From Paraburkholderia sp. PGU19 (lineage in GTDB: Bacteria; Pseudomonadota; Gammaproteobacteria; Burkholderiales; Burkholderiaceae), in contig NZ_AP023179.1 of NCBI RefSeq assembly GCF_013426915.1, forward strand, positions 3,286,001-3,350,000: a stretch of DNA of 64,000 nt. The letters run 5' to 3'. Numbering within the stretch: the first letter of the stretch is position 1; each line of letters opens with the position of its first letter. A program made the position numbers and the translations under genes. The notes below the pieces were generated by a model. That model searched no databases and was not told where the DNA came from. It saw only the letters and a list, made by a program, of their open reading frames with translations. This document shows positions 17,432-27,005 of the stretch, in pieces.

Positions 17432-18457
17432 TCAGTCACGCGAACCACGATTCTTCAACTGGTCCAGCAGCACCGCAGCGAGCAGGATCGCACCGCGCAC
17501 CAGGTACTGATAGAACGCGTCGATGTTCATCAGGTTCATCACGTTTTCGACGGTGCCCATGATCAGCACGCCGATCACGACGCCCGAAATCGTCGCGCGG
17601 CCACCGAGCAGCGATACGCCACCCAGCACGCATGCTGAAATCACGTTCAGCTCGAAGCCTTGAGCAGCGTTCGGCTGCCCCGACGTGATACGCGACGCGA
17701 GAATCACTCCTGCCAGCGCCGTCACCGCGCCCTGAATCAGGAAGATGTAGACGCGCGTGCGTTCCACATTGATACCCGCGAGACGCGACGCTTCCGGATT
17801 ACCGCCGATCGCGAGCGTATTACGACCGTACACCGTCGAATTGAGCAGCACGCCGAACACGATGAAGCACACCAGCGTCACCCAGATGGGCAGCGACACG
17901 CCGAACATCGACAGGCTGCCGAGCGCGATGAACGTATCCGACGACACGCCCACGGCCTGACCGTGCGACACGATGAAGCCGAGGCCGCGCACGATTTCCA
18001 TCGTTGCGAGCGTCGTGATCAGCGCGTTGATGCGCAGATACGCGATCACCGCGCCGTTGACGAAGCCGATCACCGAACCCGCGACAACCGCGGCGATGAT
18101 CGCGATGAACGTGTTGCCCGTCGCGTTGAGCACCATCGCGCACAACACGCCGGCAAACGCGACCGTCGAACCGATGGAAAGATCGAAGTCGCGCGACGCG
18201 AGACAGAACATCATCGTGCACGCGACCATGCCGATCTGCGAAATCGACAGCGCGAGGCCGAGCATGTTCTCGATCGAGAAGAAGTGATCGACGGTCAGCG
18301 ACATCGTGATGAACATCACGACGAAGATCACGATCAGGCTGTACTCCGTGATCTGCTGCCACCACTTCTGCTTGTCGTTGGCTTGCGGGATCAGCGCTTC
18401 AGCGGCGCTCTTGGCGGCCTGTTGCGCGAGGTTTTCTCTGGCTTGCATTTGGTTCAC
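17432..18457 (-). CDS. araH: Sugar ABC transporter permease, AraH type
   Basis: Integral inner-membrane permease of the RbsC/AraH family, 341 residues with about eight to ten hydrophobic segments starting near residue 36. Family motifs are FDLSIGSTVAFAGV, GFVNGAVIAYLRINALITTLATM and LGGVSLLGGRATISGVVIG. It follows araG by 96 bp and forms the channel of the AraFGH importer. Confidence 0.93.
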   Translation of the reverse strand: MNQMQARENLAQQAAKSAAEALIPQANDKQKWWQQITEYSLIVIFVVMFITMSLTVDHFFSIENMLGLALSISQIGMVACTMMFCLASRDFDLSIGSTVAFAGVLCAMVLNATGNTFIAIIAAVVAGSVIGFVNGAVIAYLRINALITTLATMEIVRGLGFIVSHGQAVGVSSDTFIALGSLSMFGVSLPIWVTLVCFIVFGVLLNSTVYGRNTLAIGGNPEASRLAGINVERTRVYIFLIQGAVTALAGVILASRITSGQPNAAQGFELNVISACVLGGVSLLGGRATISGVVIGVLIMGTVENVMNLMNIDAFYQYLVRGAILLAAVLLDQLKNRGSRD

Positions 18458-18553
18458 TCCTCCCGTTCCCCACGGGTTACAGGACTGTTGTAGATCCTGT
18501 CAGTTACAGATGTCTTGCGGTTTTTGTTTCATCCAGCCGGTGTGTCCAGGCGT

Positions 18554-20068
18554 TCAGGCTGCCTGCGCCGTCGTCGAACTCTTCGGCAGCGCGAGGCTCA
18601 GCACCGATTGCTCGGTGGCGGCGCTGCGCGGCAGTTCGCCCGAAATACGCCCCTGGCGCATCACCAGAATCCGGTCCGACACGCCCAGCACTTCCGGCAG
18701 TTCCGACGAAATCATCACGATCGCGCAGCCGCGCTGTGCCAGCTCATAGATCACGTTATAGATTTCGTGCTTCGCGCCGACGTCGATGCCACGCGTCGGC
18801 TCGTCGAGAATCACGACGCGCAGATCCGGCTCGGCCAGCCAGCGCGACAGAATCGCCTTCTGCTGGTTGCCGCCCGACAGGAAACGGATCTTCTGCCGAC
18901 GGCTCGGCGTCTTGATCTTCAGCAGCTTGATGAAGCGGTCAGCCGTTTCGGCTTCCTTCTTGCGATCGAGAAACAGCCCCGCCTTCAGATAGTGACGGCG
19001 GCAGCTGATATTGATGTTCTCTGCTACGGAAGCAATCGCGACGATGCCTTCTTCCTTGCGGTCTTCCGGACACAGCACGATGCCCTGGCGGATCGCCTCG
19101 CCCGCGCTCTTCACCTTGATCGGCTTGCCGTCCAGCACCAGTTCGCCGCCCTTCTTCGGATCGTCGCCGTAGATCAGGTGCATCAGTTCGCTGCGGCCCG
19201 CGCCCACGAGGCCAAAGAAGCCGACTATCTCGCCGCGCCGCACGTCGAAGCTCGCCGGCTCCGCGAGCGGGCCGCCTTCGATGTTCTTCACCGAGAAGCG
19301 CACTTCGCCGAGTTCGCGCGGCCGGTAGCCGTAGATATCCGAGATTTCGCGGCCGACCATTTCGGCCACGATCGTGTCGCGGCTCACGCCTTCCAGCGTC
19401 GGATGCGACGCGACCTTGCGGCCGTCGCGGAAAATCGTGCACGCGTCGCACAGCTGATAGATCTCGTCCATCCGGTGCGAGATGTAGATCAGCGCGCGGT
19501 TGTCGGCGCGCAGATTGCGCACCAGCTTGAACAGCACTTCCGTTTCGCGGTGCGACAGCGAGCTGGTCGGCTCGTCGAGCGCGATCACGCGAGCGTTGCG
19601 CATCAGCGCCTTGCAGATTTCGACCATCTGGCGTTGCGCGATCGACAGCTTGCGCAGCTTCGCATTCGGATCGAGATCGACGCCCATCGCCGCGAGCTGC
19701 TCGCGCACATAGCGCTTCGCATCGGCCTTCTTCACGAAGCCGACCGTGTTCGGCAAGCGGCCGAGCAGCAGGTTCTCCGCTACCGTCAGATCGGGCACGT
19801 ACTGCAGTTCCTGGTGAATCACCGCGATACCCGAAGCAATCGAAGCGCCCGCACTTGCAAAACGCACTTCGTTGCCGTCGATCATCACGCGGCCGGAATC
19901 CGGCTGATATTCACCGCCGAGAATCTTCAGCAGGGTCGATTTCCCTGCGCCGTTTTCGCCCATCAGGCCATGCACCTGGCCGGCGTGCACGTCGAAAGAG
20001 ATGCCGTCGAGCGCACGCACGCCTGGAAACACCTTGCCGATATTGTCAAAACGCAGCGTCGCTGACAC
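18554..20068 (-). CDS. araG: Sugar ABC transporter ATP-binding protein, AraG type
   Basis: A 504-residue double-ATPase typical of CUT2 sugar importers. The first domain has Walker [10 protein letters not shown] (37-45) and a signature LSIAQRQM. The second has the degenerate Walker [10 protein letters not shown] and [16 protein letters not shown]. Length and sequence fit AraG. It energises import of the sugar delivered by AraF. Confidence 0.95.
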   Translation of the reverse strand: MSATLRFDNIGKVFPGVRALDGISFDVHAGQVHGLMGENGAGKSTLLKILGGEYQPDSGRVMIDGNEVRFASAGASIASGIAVIHQELQYVPDLTVAENLLLGRLPNTVGFVKKADAKRYVREQLAAMGVDLDPNAKLRKLSIAQRQMVEICKALMRNARVIALDEPTSSLSHRETEVLFKLVRNLRADNRALIYISHRMDEIYQLCDACTIFRDGRKVASHPTLEGVSRDTIVAEMVGREISDIYGYRPRELGEVRFSVKNIEGGPLAEPASFDVRRGEIVGFFGLVGAGRSELMHLIYGDDPKKGGELVLDGKPIKVKSAGEAIRQGIVLCPEDRKEEGIVAIASVAENINISCRRHYLKAGLFLDRKKEAETADRFIKLLKIKTPSRRQKIRFLSGGNQQKAILSRWLAEPDLRVVILDEPTRGIDVGAKHEIYNVIYELAQRGCAIVMISSELPEVLGVSDRILVMRQGRISGELPRSAATEQSVLSLALPKSSTTAQAA

Positions 20069-20176
20069 TTTGCCTCCTGTTACCTCGATTGAACCGTCGT
20101 GCCTGCCACAGCCGTTCGCACGGCGCAGTGTTCACGACGGCTTGTCCCTCTGCTTCTTAACCGTTCTGTCCTGCAC

Positions 20177-20203
20177 GCGCCCCGCCGATCGCCGGCGGGG
20201 CGC
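20177..20203. other. GC-rich intercistronic hairpin between araF and araG
   Basis: GCGCCCCGCCG and CGGCGGGGCGC form a perfect 11-bp stem around ATCGC, with no U-run. Hairpins at this position downstream of binding-protein genes usually protect the upstream mRNA from 3' decay, so AraF is made in excess over AraG/AraH. This role is inferred. Confidence 0.5.
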
Positions 20204-20250
20204 GCGGCGCGTGAGTGCCGCTCATGCGCACTCACGCGCATCCGTCACGC

Positions 20251-21249
20251 TTACTTCGATGCGAGACCCATCTTTTCACGCACTTCGCCGACGTTGTCGC
20301 GCGTGGCCAGCATGCCCGTCGTCAGCGTGAGCTTCGGCGGTTCCTTGCCTTGCGTGATCCACGAGTACATCAGTTCCGACGTCTCTTCGCCGTGGCGCTT
20401 CGGGCTGATGATCACGGTGCCGAAGAAGCCCGTCGGGTTCGGCTTCTTGAACTCGTTCAATGCCGAGTCCGAGCCGCCAATACCGATGCCGATCATGTTG
20501 TCGGCCTTAAAGCCGCGGCCTTCCGCTGCACGCACGGCGCCCAGCACGGCTTCGTCGTTCAGGCCGTAGGCAACCCAGTGCTTGAAGTTCGGGTTCTTCG
20601 TCAGCGCGATGTTGGCTGCGTTGAACGCGTTTTCCGTGTCGGTCTTCGCTTGCGGCGCCGCGATGATGTTGGCCTTCGGGAAACCGGCGGCGATCAGTGC
20701 GTCGGTTGCGCCAGCCGTGCGGTCATGCGCCGTCGGCAGCTGTTCGTAGGTCACGTCGATCGCGCCGACGTCCTTCATGTCCCAGCCACGCTTCTTGATT
20801 TCAGCCGCGATGCCTTCGCCAACCTGCTTGCCGATGTTGTAAGCCGAGATGCCCATGTGCGGCACCGATTCGATCGGCTTGCCTGCGCCATCGACGAGGC
20901 GGTCGTCCACCGTCATCATCTTCAGGTTGTCAGCCTTCGCCTTCGCGACGATGCCCGGTCCGAGCTTCACGTCCGGCGTGCAGATCACGAAACCTTGTGC
21001 CTTTTGCGCAGCGAGGTTGTCGATTGCGCTCATGACCTTCTCGCCCGACGGCGCGCCGATCTTCACCAGCGTGAAGCCCTTTTCCTTGGCAGCGGCTTCG
21101 GCGAACTTCCACTCGTCCTGGAACCACGGCTCTTCCGGCTGCTTCACGAGGAAGCCGATCTTGACCGGGTCGGCGGCTTGCGCGACGGGTGCGTTGAAGA
21201 GCACCGCCGTCGCCGCTGCTGCCAGCGTGAGGAAAATTCTGCGTTTCAT
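20251..21249 (-). CDS. araF: Periplasmic arabinose-binding protein, AraF type
   Basis: A 332-residue binding protein with a Sec signal peptide (MKRRIFLTLAAAATAVLFNA, cleavage near AQA-AD). The mature protein closely follows E. coli AraF: KIGFLVKQPEEPWFQDEWKFA, GFVICTPDVKLG, VDDRLVD and GIGIGGSDS. E. coli AraF binds L-arabinose and also D-galactose. The neighbouring dgoK and dgoA suggest galactose is at least one substrate here. Confidence 0.95.
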   Translation of the reverse strand: MKRRIFLTLAAAATAVLFNAPVAQAADPVKIGFLVKQPEEPWFQDEWKFAEAAAKEKGFTLVKIGAPSGEKVMSAIDNLAAQKAQGFVICTPDVKLGPGIVAKAKADNLKMMTVDDRLVDGAGKPIESVPHMGISAYNIGKQVGEGIAAEIKKRGWDMKDVGAIDVTYEQLPTAHDRTAGATDALIAAGFPKANIIAAPQAKTDTENAFNAANIALTKNPNFKHWVAYGLNDEAVLGAVRAAEGRGFKADNMIGIGIGGSDSALNEFKKPNPTGFFGTVIISPKRHGEETSELMYSWITQGKEPPKLTLTTGMLATRDNVGEVREKMGLASK

Positions 21250-21351
21250 AATGCGTGTCTCCTGACTAATGAGTAACGAGAAGGTTATTGGCCGCGTCTT
21301 CTTGTACCGTCACCGACACACGCGGCCAGCGCGTCAGGCGGTTCACACCGT

Positions 21352-21369
21352 CGCCCCGCTTGCGGGGCG
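21352..21369. other. Hairpin upstream of araF
   Basis: CGCCCCGC-TT-GCGGGGCG forms an 8-bp stem in the 172-bp gap between the second SDR gene and araF. There is no minus-strand U-run, so it is more likely a processing or attenuation element than a full terminator. Confidence 0.35.
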
Positions 21370-21421
21370 GCTTTGCTGCTTTTTCTGTTCCTTCGCTACT
21401 GCTTTATTCTTCGATACCGCT

Positions 21422-22198
21422 TTAGTCGTGGTACAGCGCCGAGCGCCCGCCATCGACCGTGATGCAACTCGCGTTGATGAAAGGCGCTTCATCCGATGCG
21501 AGAAAGACCGCTGTCATCGCGACTTCTTCCGGCTTGCCGATGCGCCTCATCGGCTGCAGATCAAGCGTCGCCTGCTTCGCGGCGGCGGGGTCGCTCTGAC
21601 CGTCCCACCAGTCGCGCGTCAACTGCGTTTCGATGTAACCCGGCGCGATGGCATTCACGCGCACGTTGCGCGGCGCGTATTCGATGCCGAGCGCGCGCGT
21701 CAGGCCAATCACACCGTGCTTCGCGACCGGGTACGGAAAGCAGCCCGGAATGATCTTGAACGAGTGTGTCGACGCGATGTTCACGATGCTGCCCGCGCCG
21801 CGCTCGACCATCCCCGGCAGCACCGCGCGGCAGCCGTTCCACACGCCGTCCAGATCGACGGCGAAACAGCGGCGCCAGTCGTCGTCGGTCATCGTCAGCG
21901 GATCGCAAAACACGTTGATGCCTGCGTTGTTCACCAGCACGTCGATCGGGCCGAAGGCGCGTTCGCCTTCGCTCACCGCGCGCTGCACCGACGCCGATTG
22001 CGTGACGTCCGTCTGCACGGCAAGCGTCTTGCCGCCCGTTTGCGTGGCGATGTCGGCGGCCGTGCGCTGCGCGGTTTCGATGTCGAGCTCGGCGAGCACG
22101 ACAGCGGCACCCTCGCGCGCGAACGCCGTCGCGATCGCCGCGCCGATGCCGCGCCCCGCACCCGTCACCAGCGCGACCTTGCCTTGCAGCCGTTTCAT
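21422..22198 (-). CDS. SDR-family oxidoreductase, second dehydrogenase of the sugar operon
   Basis: Classical SDR of 258 residues: TGAGRGIG at 12-19, NNAG at 90-93, and catalytic Ser143, Tyr156 and Lys160 (SFKIIPGCFPYPVAKHG). The start at 22198 overlaps the aldolase stop by 4 bp (ATGA). The C-terminal INASCITVDGG is typical. It is likely a sugar 1-dehydrogenase or a related step. Two SDRs in one operon may mean two substrates, or galactose and arabinose served separately. Confidence 0.85.
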   Translation of the reverse strand: MKRLQGKVALVTGAGRGIGAAIATAFAREGAAVVLAELDIETAQRTAADIATQTGGKTLAVQTDVTQSASVQRAVSEGERAFGPIDVLVNNAGINVFCDPLTMTDDDWRRCFAVDLDGVWNGCRAVLPGMVERGAGSIVNIASTHSFKIIPGCFPYPVAKHGVIGLTRALGIEYAPRNVRVNAIAPGYIETQLTRDWWDGQSDPAAAKQATLDLQPMRRIGKPEEVAMTAVFLASDEAPFINASCITVDGGRSALYHD

Positions 22199-22875
22199 TT
22201 CTTCACGCCCGCGCGCGCAATGCGCAGGCCGTTGATGAACGCCTTCGCATGCGAAGCCGTCGTCGTCGCCGGCTGGCCCGGCTTGTACAGCGCAGAGCCG
22301 AGGCCGAAACCGTTCGCGCCAGCGGACAGGAACGGACCCATGTTGTCCGGCAGCACTCCGCCGACGGGAAGCAGCGGCACGTCCTTGTGAATCACTGCGC
22401 GCCACGCCTTCACCACCTGGCAGCCGAGTTGCTCGGCGGGGAACATCTTCAGCACGTCCGCGCCGTTCTTCAGCGCGATAAAGGCTTCCGTCGGCGTTGC
22501 GACGCCCGGCGCGCAGGCCATCGCGAGCGACTTCGCGGTCGTCACGACTTCGGGGTCGCTGTGCGGCATCACGATCAGTTCGCCGCCCGCCGCCTTCACG
22601 TCGTGCACGAGTTCGCCGCGCAGCACCGTGCCCGCGCCGATGATGGCGTCGACGGGCAGCGCCTGGCGGATCGCCGCGATGCTGTCGAACGGGTTCGGCG
22701 AATTGAGCGGCACTTCGATGATGCGAAAGCCCGCTTCGTACAGCGCGCGGCCGTGATCGGCGGCATCGGCGGGCGTGATGCCGCGCAGAATCGCGACCAG
22801 CGGGCACGCTTCGAACGCGGCCATCAGGCCGGCGTGCGGCTGGTACGGTGCGGGCAGATTCAGATCGAGTGACAT
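22195..22875 (-). CDS. dgoA: 2-dehydro-3-deoxy-6-phosphogalactonate aldolase
   Basis: Class I aldolase of the KDPG/KDPGal family, 226 residues, cleaving KDPGal to pyruvate and glyceraldehyde 3-phosphate. LVAILRGITP lies near residue 26, Glu54 in RIIEVPLNSP, and the Schiff-base Lys143 in VLKMFPAEQLG. The start at 22875 (MSLDLNLPAP) excludes an unrelated upstream extension. It follows dgoK, so kinase and aldolase act in sequence in the DeLey-Doudoroff pathway. Confidence 0.93.
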   Translation of the reverse strand: MSLDLNLPAPYQPHAGLMAAFEACPLVAILRGITPADAADHGRALYEAGFRIIEVPLNSPNPFDSIAAIRQALPVDAIIGAGTVLRGELVHDVKAAGGELIVMPHSDPEVVTTAKSLAMACAPGVATPTEAFIALKNGADVLKMFPAEQLGCQVVKAWRAVIHKDVPLLPVGGVLPDNMGPFLSAGANGFGLGSALYKPGQPATTTASHAKAFINGLRIARAGVKK

Positions 22876-22928
22876 GTCGGTTCCTTGGGTTCGTTGCGCG
22901 CCGGCGCGGGTCCTGTTCGGTTCGCGCT

Positions 22929-23987
22929 TCAGGTGGCCTGCGCGGCGCCCGACGCTTCGCTGACGAGACCCGCTTGCGCCGCGATGCGCCACAAACCGCG
23001 CTCGGTCGCCTGCTTCACGAGGTCCGCCTGTTGGCAGCCAAATTGCGCGAGCGCGAGCCGGTAGCGTTCGCACAGCGCTTCGTTGCCGATCAGTTGCAGC
23101 GCGCTGCCGGCGAGCGTCGATTGCTGTTGCGCGAGCGCCGCTTCAAGGCCGCTCAGTTCGTGGCCGATCAGCAGGCCGGACAGATAATCGGGTTGCTGCT
23201 CACGCGCAAGCTGGCCCGTCAGGCCCAGCGTGCGCGTGCTGAAAATCGTTGCGAGCACGCCGGCCTTGCCCTTGTCGCGCGCGACACGCACGCCGCGCAG
23301 GAAAGCATCGGTGTCGGGCTGGTCGGGCGTGAGCATCGTGCGGCCGAGAATCGTGTGCTCGGAGAGCGCCGCGAAGACTTCACCCGTCATGAACGTGTCG
23401 AAGCGCTCGATCTGCGCGTCGCGCACCATCACCCACTTCGCGTGCGTGCCCGGCAGGCCGATCAGCAGGCCCTTGCCCGCCGCCGACGGTTCCGCGCAGG
23501 CCAGCGCGCCGAAAATCTGCGTTTCCTCGCCGCGCATCACGTTCGGCAGTTCGCCGTTCTGCAGCACGCCGGGCACGATATTCAGCGTCACGCCGCGCGC
23601 CGTCTGCACGCGCACGATGCCGTCGACGAGCGCATCGGCGCTGGCGGGCGCATTCACGTACGGCGCTTCCTTCCAGCCTTGCGCGCTGCCGACCATGCCG
23701 GCCGCGATCACGGGAAGATCAGGTGCGCGGTCCAGCCACGCACCGACGACGGCATCGAACGCAGCGTCGAATCCGCCTTCCGCCGCCGGACGCGGCAGAT
23801 TCATGATGCCCGCCGTCGACGCGCGCGTTTCCAGCACTGCGCCGTTCGCATCGAACAGATAGGCGCGCAGCGACGTCGTGCCCCAGTCGAGCGCGATCAG
23901 CGCGGCCAATGCACCATGCCCCGCTGCCGCTGCCGTCTGCGCCAGCTGGGTTTGTTCCATGGACAGGGTCGAGCCCGTCTGAGTCAT
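22929..23987 (-). CDS. dgoK: 2-dehydro-3-deoxygalactonokinase
   Basis: ATP-dependent phosphorylation of 2-keto-3-deoxygalactonate, 352 residues. Features are the N-terminal LIALDWGTTSLRAYLFD phosphate-binding segment, VIAAGMVGSAQGW, the PGVLQNGELPNVMRGEETQ stretch and GLPGTHAKWV. It overlaps the regulator gene by 4 bp. About 25 residues before LIALDWG are extra; a downstream ATG (MEQTQLAQ) could be the real start. Confidence 0.93.
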   Translation of the reverse strand: MTQTGSTLSMEQTQLAQTAAAAGHGALAALIALDWGTTSLRAYLFDANGAVLETRASTAGIMNLPRPAAEGGFDAAFDAVVGAWLDRAPDLPVIAAGMVGSAQGWKEAPYVNAPASADALVDGIVRVQTARGVTLNIVPGVLQNGELPNVMRGEETQIFGALACAEPSAAGKGLLIGLPGTHAKWVMVRDAQIERFDTFMTGEVFAALSEHTILGRTMLTPDQPDTDAFLRGVRVARDKGKAGVLATIFSTRTLGLTGQLAREQQPDYLSGLLIGHELSGLEAALAQQQSTLAGSALQLIGNEALCERYRLALAQFGCQQADLVKQATERGLWRIAAQAGLVSEASGAAQAT

Positions 23988-24949
23988 CGTTTGATCCTGC
24001 GGGTAGTCGGTTGCGGAACACGCCAGCCCAGTTCTTCCGAAATCGCACGCGCCTCACGCTGCACGACGGGAATCAGCTCGTCCATGCGCTCGAGCGACAT
24101 GTACGGAATCGTGCTTGCGACCGACAACGCTGCGACGATCGATCCCGACGCGTCGCGCACGGGCGCGGCCACACAGCGGATCGACGCTTCGTTTTCTTCG
24201 AGGTCGAAGGTGAAGCCGCCTGCCGAGTAGTTCGTCATGCGCTGCATGAAGGTCTGCTGGTCGGGCCGGTTGTCGGGCTTGAAGCTGACGCCCGCCAGCG
24301 CACGGCGCGACGCGTCGAACAGCGACTGCCACTGGTCGGGACCGAGGTCGAGCATCATCGCCTTGCCGATACCCGTCGATGCGAGCGGCATCCGGTGGCC
24401 GACGCGCGAGCGCATTTCGAGGCCACGCGTGCCGGGAATCTTGTCGATGTACAGCACGTCGTCGCCGTCGCGCACGCCGAGGTGGATCGTGTCGTGCGTC
24501 AGTTCGGCAAGCGACGCCAGATGCGGGCGCGCGACGGTCGTGAGCGGCATCTGTTCGAGCGCGATCGTGCCGAGTTCGATCAGCTTCGGGCCGAGCAGGT
24601 AGCCGCCCTGCACCTGGCGCAGATAGCGCGCCTGCACGAGGCTGCTGACGAGCCGGTGCGTGGTGCTGCGCGTCGTGCCGAGCGCGGCGCCGAAGGTGCG
24701 CAGGTCGCGTACGCCCGCGGCGGCGGCTTCGAGAATCGCGAGGCCGCGCAGAAGCGTCTGCGTGCCGGCTTGCTGCGGCGTGATGTCGAGCAGCGTGCTC
24801 GGCAGGCCGATCGTGTCGGCGGGCGGCGTCGGCACGACCGCGCCGTTGGCGGGACGCGCGGCGGGCTTGCGCGGCGCTTCGGCTTCAGGCGCCTCGGGCG
24901 CTTCGGACTCGACGTGAGAGGTCATCGCTTTGTTCATGGCGACTGGCAA
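23984..24949 (-). CDS. IclR-family regulator of the sugar operon
   Basis: A 321-residue regulator. About 55 residues of Ala/Pro/Glu-rich N-terminal sequence precede the winged helix (TLLRGLAILEAAAAGVRDLRTFGAALGTTRSTTHRLVSSL). The IclR effector domain follows (RVGHRMPLASTGIGKAM, FDLEENEASIRCVAAPV). It is the first gene of the leftward unit and overlaps dgoK. It probably represses the pathway in the absence of a galactose- or arabinose-derived intermediate. Start alternatives are 24949 and 24937. Confidence 0.88.
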   Translation of the reverse strand: MPVAMNKAMTSHVESEAPEAPEAEAPRKPAARPANGAVVPTPPADTIGLPSTLLDITPQQAGTQTLLRGLAILEAAAAGVRDLRTFGAALGTTRSTTHRLVSSLVQARYLRQVQGGYLLGPKLIELGTIALEQMPLTTVARPHLASLAELTHDTIHLGVRDGDDVLYIDKIPGTRGLEMRSRVGHRMPLASTGIGKAMMLDLGPDQWQSLFDASRRALAGVSFKPDNRPDQQTFMQRMTNYSAGGFTFDLEENEASIRCVAAPVRDASGSIVAALSVASTIPYMSLERMDELIPVVQREARAISEELGWRVPQPTTRRIKR

Positions 24950-25281
24950 CAGACAAAAGGTGAGTTACCGCGAAATGCCGGCGTGACGGTGCGCGTCGGG
25001 CGTGGTTCGAAGCTGCGCGAGCGTCAGCGCGAGCTTTGCGTTCGCAAGCGCGAGCGGGTTGTGCAGCAAGGTGCTGGAAGGCATGGCGTGGTGTCTCCGA
25101 TTTTCGTCCCGCTGCGTGCGCCGCGCGTTTTTGCGCTGGCGACGAGGCGGTGTTTCTGGCCGGTTTCGGCTTGTTGAACCGGATTGTAGGGCGCTTTTTT
25201 GAGATTCACCAACATATGAGCGTGACGTCCATATTTTGGGAATTGTGTGAAATTGGATGATGCGTGCCCATGCAGAAAGCA

Positions 25282-25314
25282 AAACGGCGGGTCCCGTTAC
25301 GGGACCCGCCGTTT
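25282..25314. terminator. Hairpin terminator downstream or upstream of mtgA
   Basis: AAACGGCGGGTCCCG and its exact complement form a 15-bp stem around TTA. The A/T ends give short U-runs on both strands. It lies in the 389-bp gap between the IclR gene start and the mtgA stop and should end leftward mtgA transcription before the sugar operon. The rest of the gap holds the presumed iclR promoter; I see no supported gene in it. Confidence 0.7.
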
Positions 25315-25338
25315 CTGTGGCCATTGGGTGTGCGGAAC

Positions 25339-26085
25339 TCAGTCCGGCAGTTCCGCCGCGCCCATCCGGCGCGCGATCACCCGCGCGCGTTGCGTGAGAT
25401 AGCTGGAAGTACGATGCTCGTCGAAGTATTTCGGTCTCGGCAGCATGACCGCGAGCCGGGCCGACTGCCCGGCCGTCAGCTTCGCGGCCGACGTCTTGAA
25501 GTAATAGCGCGCCGCCGCTTCCGCGCCATAGACGCCATTACCCCATTCGACCGAATTCAGATAGATCTCGAAGATGCGCTCCTTGTCCATCAGCGTCTCG
25601 AGCATCCAGGTGATGATCAGTTCCTGGCCCTTGCGGATATAGCTCTTTTCACGCGACAGGAACAGATTGCGCGCCAGCTGCTGCGTGATCGTGGAGCCGC
25701 CCGCGACGATCTTGCCGCGCGCCTTGTTCTTCTCCCATGCCTGGAGAATCGCGTCCGTCTCGTAGCCGTTGTTATTGGCGAAGTTCGCATCTTCTGACGC
25801 GATGATGGCGCGCTTCAGATTGCGTGAGATCTGATCGTAGGGCACCCACGTGTGCTGGATCGACAGATCAGGACGATCTTGCGAAAGACGCCAGGCATCG
25901 GAGCGCATGAAGGCCGTCGATTGCGGATTCACGGAGTTCCACACGGCGATCTGCGCGAAATAGAAAAGCTGCGTGGCGACCCACGCGACGACGAACACCG
26001 CGCCGGCATACATCACCCAGCGTGCGGGACTCGCTCCGGCCCGCTGCCCCTTCGCGCGCCTCGTCTTTGTCATTGTCGTCGCCAT
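25339..26085 (-). CDS. mtgA: Monofunctional peptidoglycan glycosyltransferase
   Basis: GT51 enzyme polymerising lipid II glycan strands, 248 residues. One N-terminal membrane anchor lies near residues 25-46. The catalytic region reads IIASEDANF with the essential Glu, then [42 protein letters not shown] and [10 protein letters not shown]. No transpeptidase domain is present. It is the last gene of the leftward aroE-side cluster. Confidence 0.95.
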   Translation of the reverse strand: MATTMTKTRRAKGQRAGASPARWVMYAGAVFVVAWVATQLFYFAQIAVWNSVNPQSTAFMRSDAWRLSQDRPDLSIQHTWVPYDQISRNLKRAIIASEDANFANNNGYETDAILQAWEKNKARGKIVAGGSTITQQLARNLFLSREKSYIRKGQELIITWMLETLMDKERIFEIYLNSVEWGNGVYGAEAAARYYFKTSAAKLTAGQSARLAVMLPRPKYFDEHRTSSYLTQRARVIARRMGAAELPD

Positions 26086-26132
26086 GTCGTGAAATCTGGA
26101 GGCGTGCGGTTTTCGCTTTGCCGCTCAGCCGC

Positions 26133-27005
26133 TCACGCGCTTTGCGGCGCGCGCAGCATCTCGCGCAGCGCGGCGAGCACGGGCGCGCCGTCGGGACGCA
26201 CGCCGCGCCACACGAAGAACGATTCCGCCGCCTGCTCGACCAGCATGCCGAGGCCGTCGGCTGCGCGTGCGCCGAGCTGGCTGGCGTGCTGCATGAAGAC
26301 GGTCGGCTGCGCGCCGTACATCATGTCGTACGCGAGCGTGCCCACGCCGAACGCGCCGTCGTCGCACTCGGGCAGCGACGCGTCGAGGCTGCTTGCCGTT
26401 GCGTTGACGATCACGTCGTAGGCGCCCGATTCGATCGTCTGCGCGCTGCCGCCCGTCAGACGGCATGCGGCGTCACTGGCCGCGTCGGCGAATTGTGCAA
26501 CCAGCGCCTCGGCCTTCGATGCCGTGCGGTTCACGATGGTGAGCGATTGCGGCTTGCGTTCGAGCATCGGCAGCACGACGCCGCGCGCCGCGCCGCCCGC
26601 GCCGAGCAGCAGCACGCGCGCGCCTTTCAGCGACACGCCCAGGTTCACTTCGATGTCGCGCACGAGGCCGAAGCCGTCCGTGTTGTCGCCGTAGACGCCG
26701 CCGTCTTTCTCGAAGCGCAGCGTGTTCACCGCGCCCGCCGCCGCCGCACGCGGCGACAGCGTGGTCGCGAACGCGTGCGCGTCGAGCTTGAACGGCACGG
26801 TGACGTTCATGCCGCGCCCGCCTTCGGCGATGAAAGCGCGCACGTGCGACACGAACTGATCGACGGGCGCGAGCAGGCGGCCATATTCGACGGGTTCGCC
26901 CGTCTGTTCGGCAAAGCGCGCGTGGATGAGCGGCGACTTGCTGTGCGCAATCGGATTGCCAATCACCGCATAGCGTTCGCGCTGGGTGGTCGTGTCGGTC
27001 GTCAT
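26133..27005 (-). CDS. aroE: Shikimate dehydrogenase
   Basis: NADP-dependent reduction of 3-dehydroshikimate in aromatic amino-acid synthesis, 290 residues. GNPIAHSKSPLIHARFAEQ lies near residue 16, NVTVPFK with the catalytic Lys near 65, GDNTDGFG, and the nucleotide motif GAGGAARGVV. It overlaps the RNase II-like gene by 4 bp and precedes mtgA by 47 bp. Confidence 0.95.
   Translation of the reverse strand: MTTDTTTQRERYAVIGNPIAHSKSPLIHARFAEQTGEPVEYGRLLAPVDQFVSHVRAFIAEGGRGMNVTVPFKLDAHAFATTLSPRAAAAGAVNTLRFEKDGGVYGDNTDGFGLVRDIEVNLGVSLKGARVLLLGAGGAARGVVLPMLERKPQSLTIVNRTASKAEALVAQFADAASDAACRLTGGSAQTIESGAYDVIVNATASSLDASLPECDDGAFGVGTLAYDMMYGAQPTVFMQHASQLGARAADGLGMLVEQAAESFFVWRGVRPDGAPVLAALREMLRAPQSA

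Noticed and set aside
24965..25084. 39-residue leftward frame just before the IclR gene
   Set aside because: No ribosome binding site or family; too short to support. It may be leader sequence.
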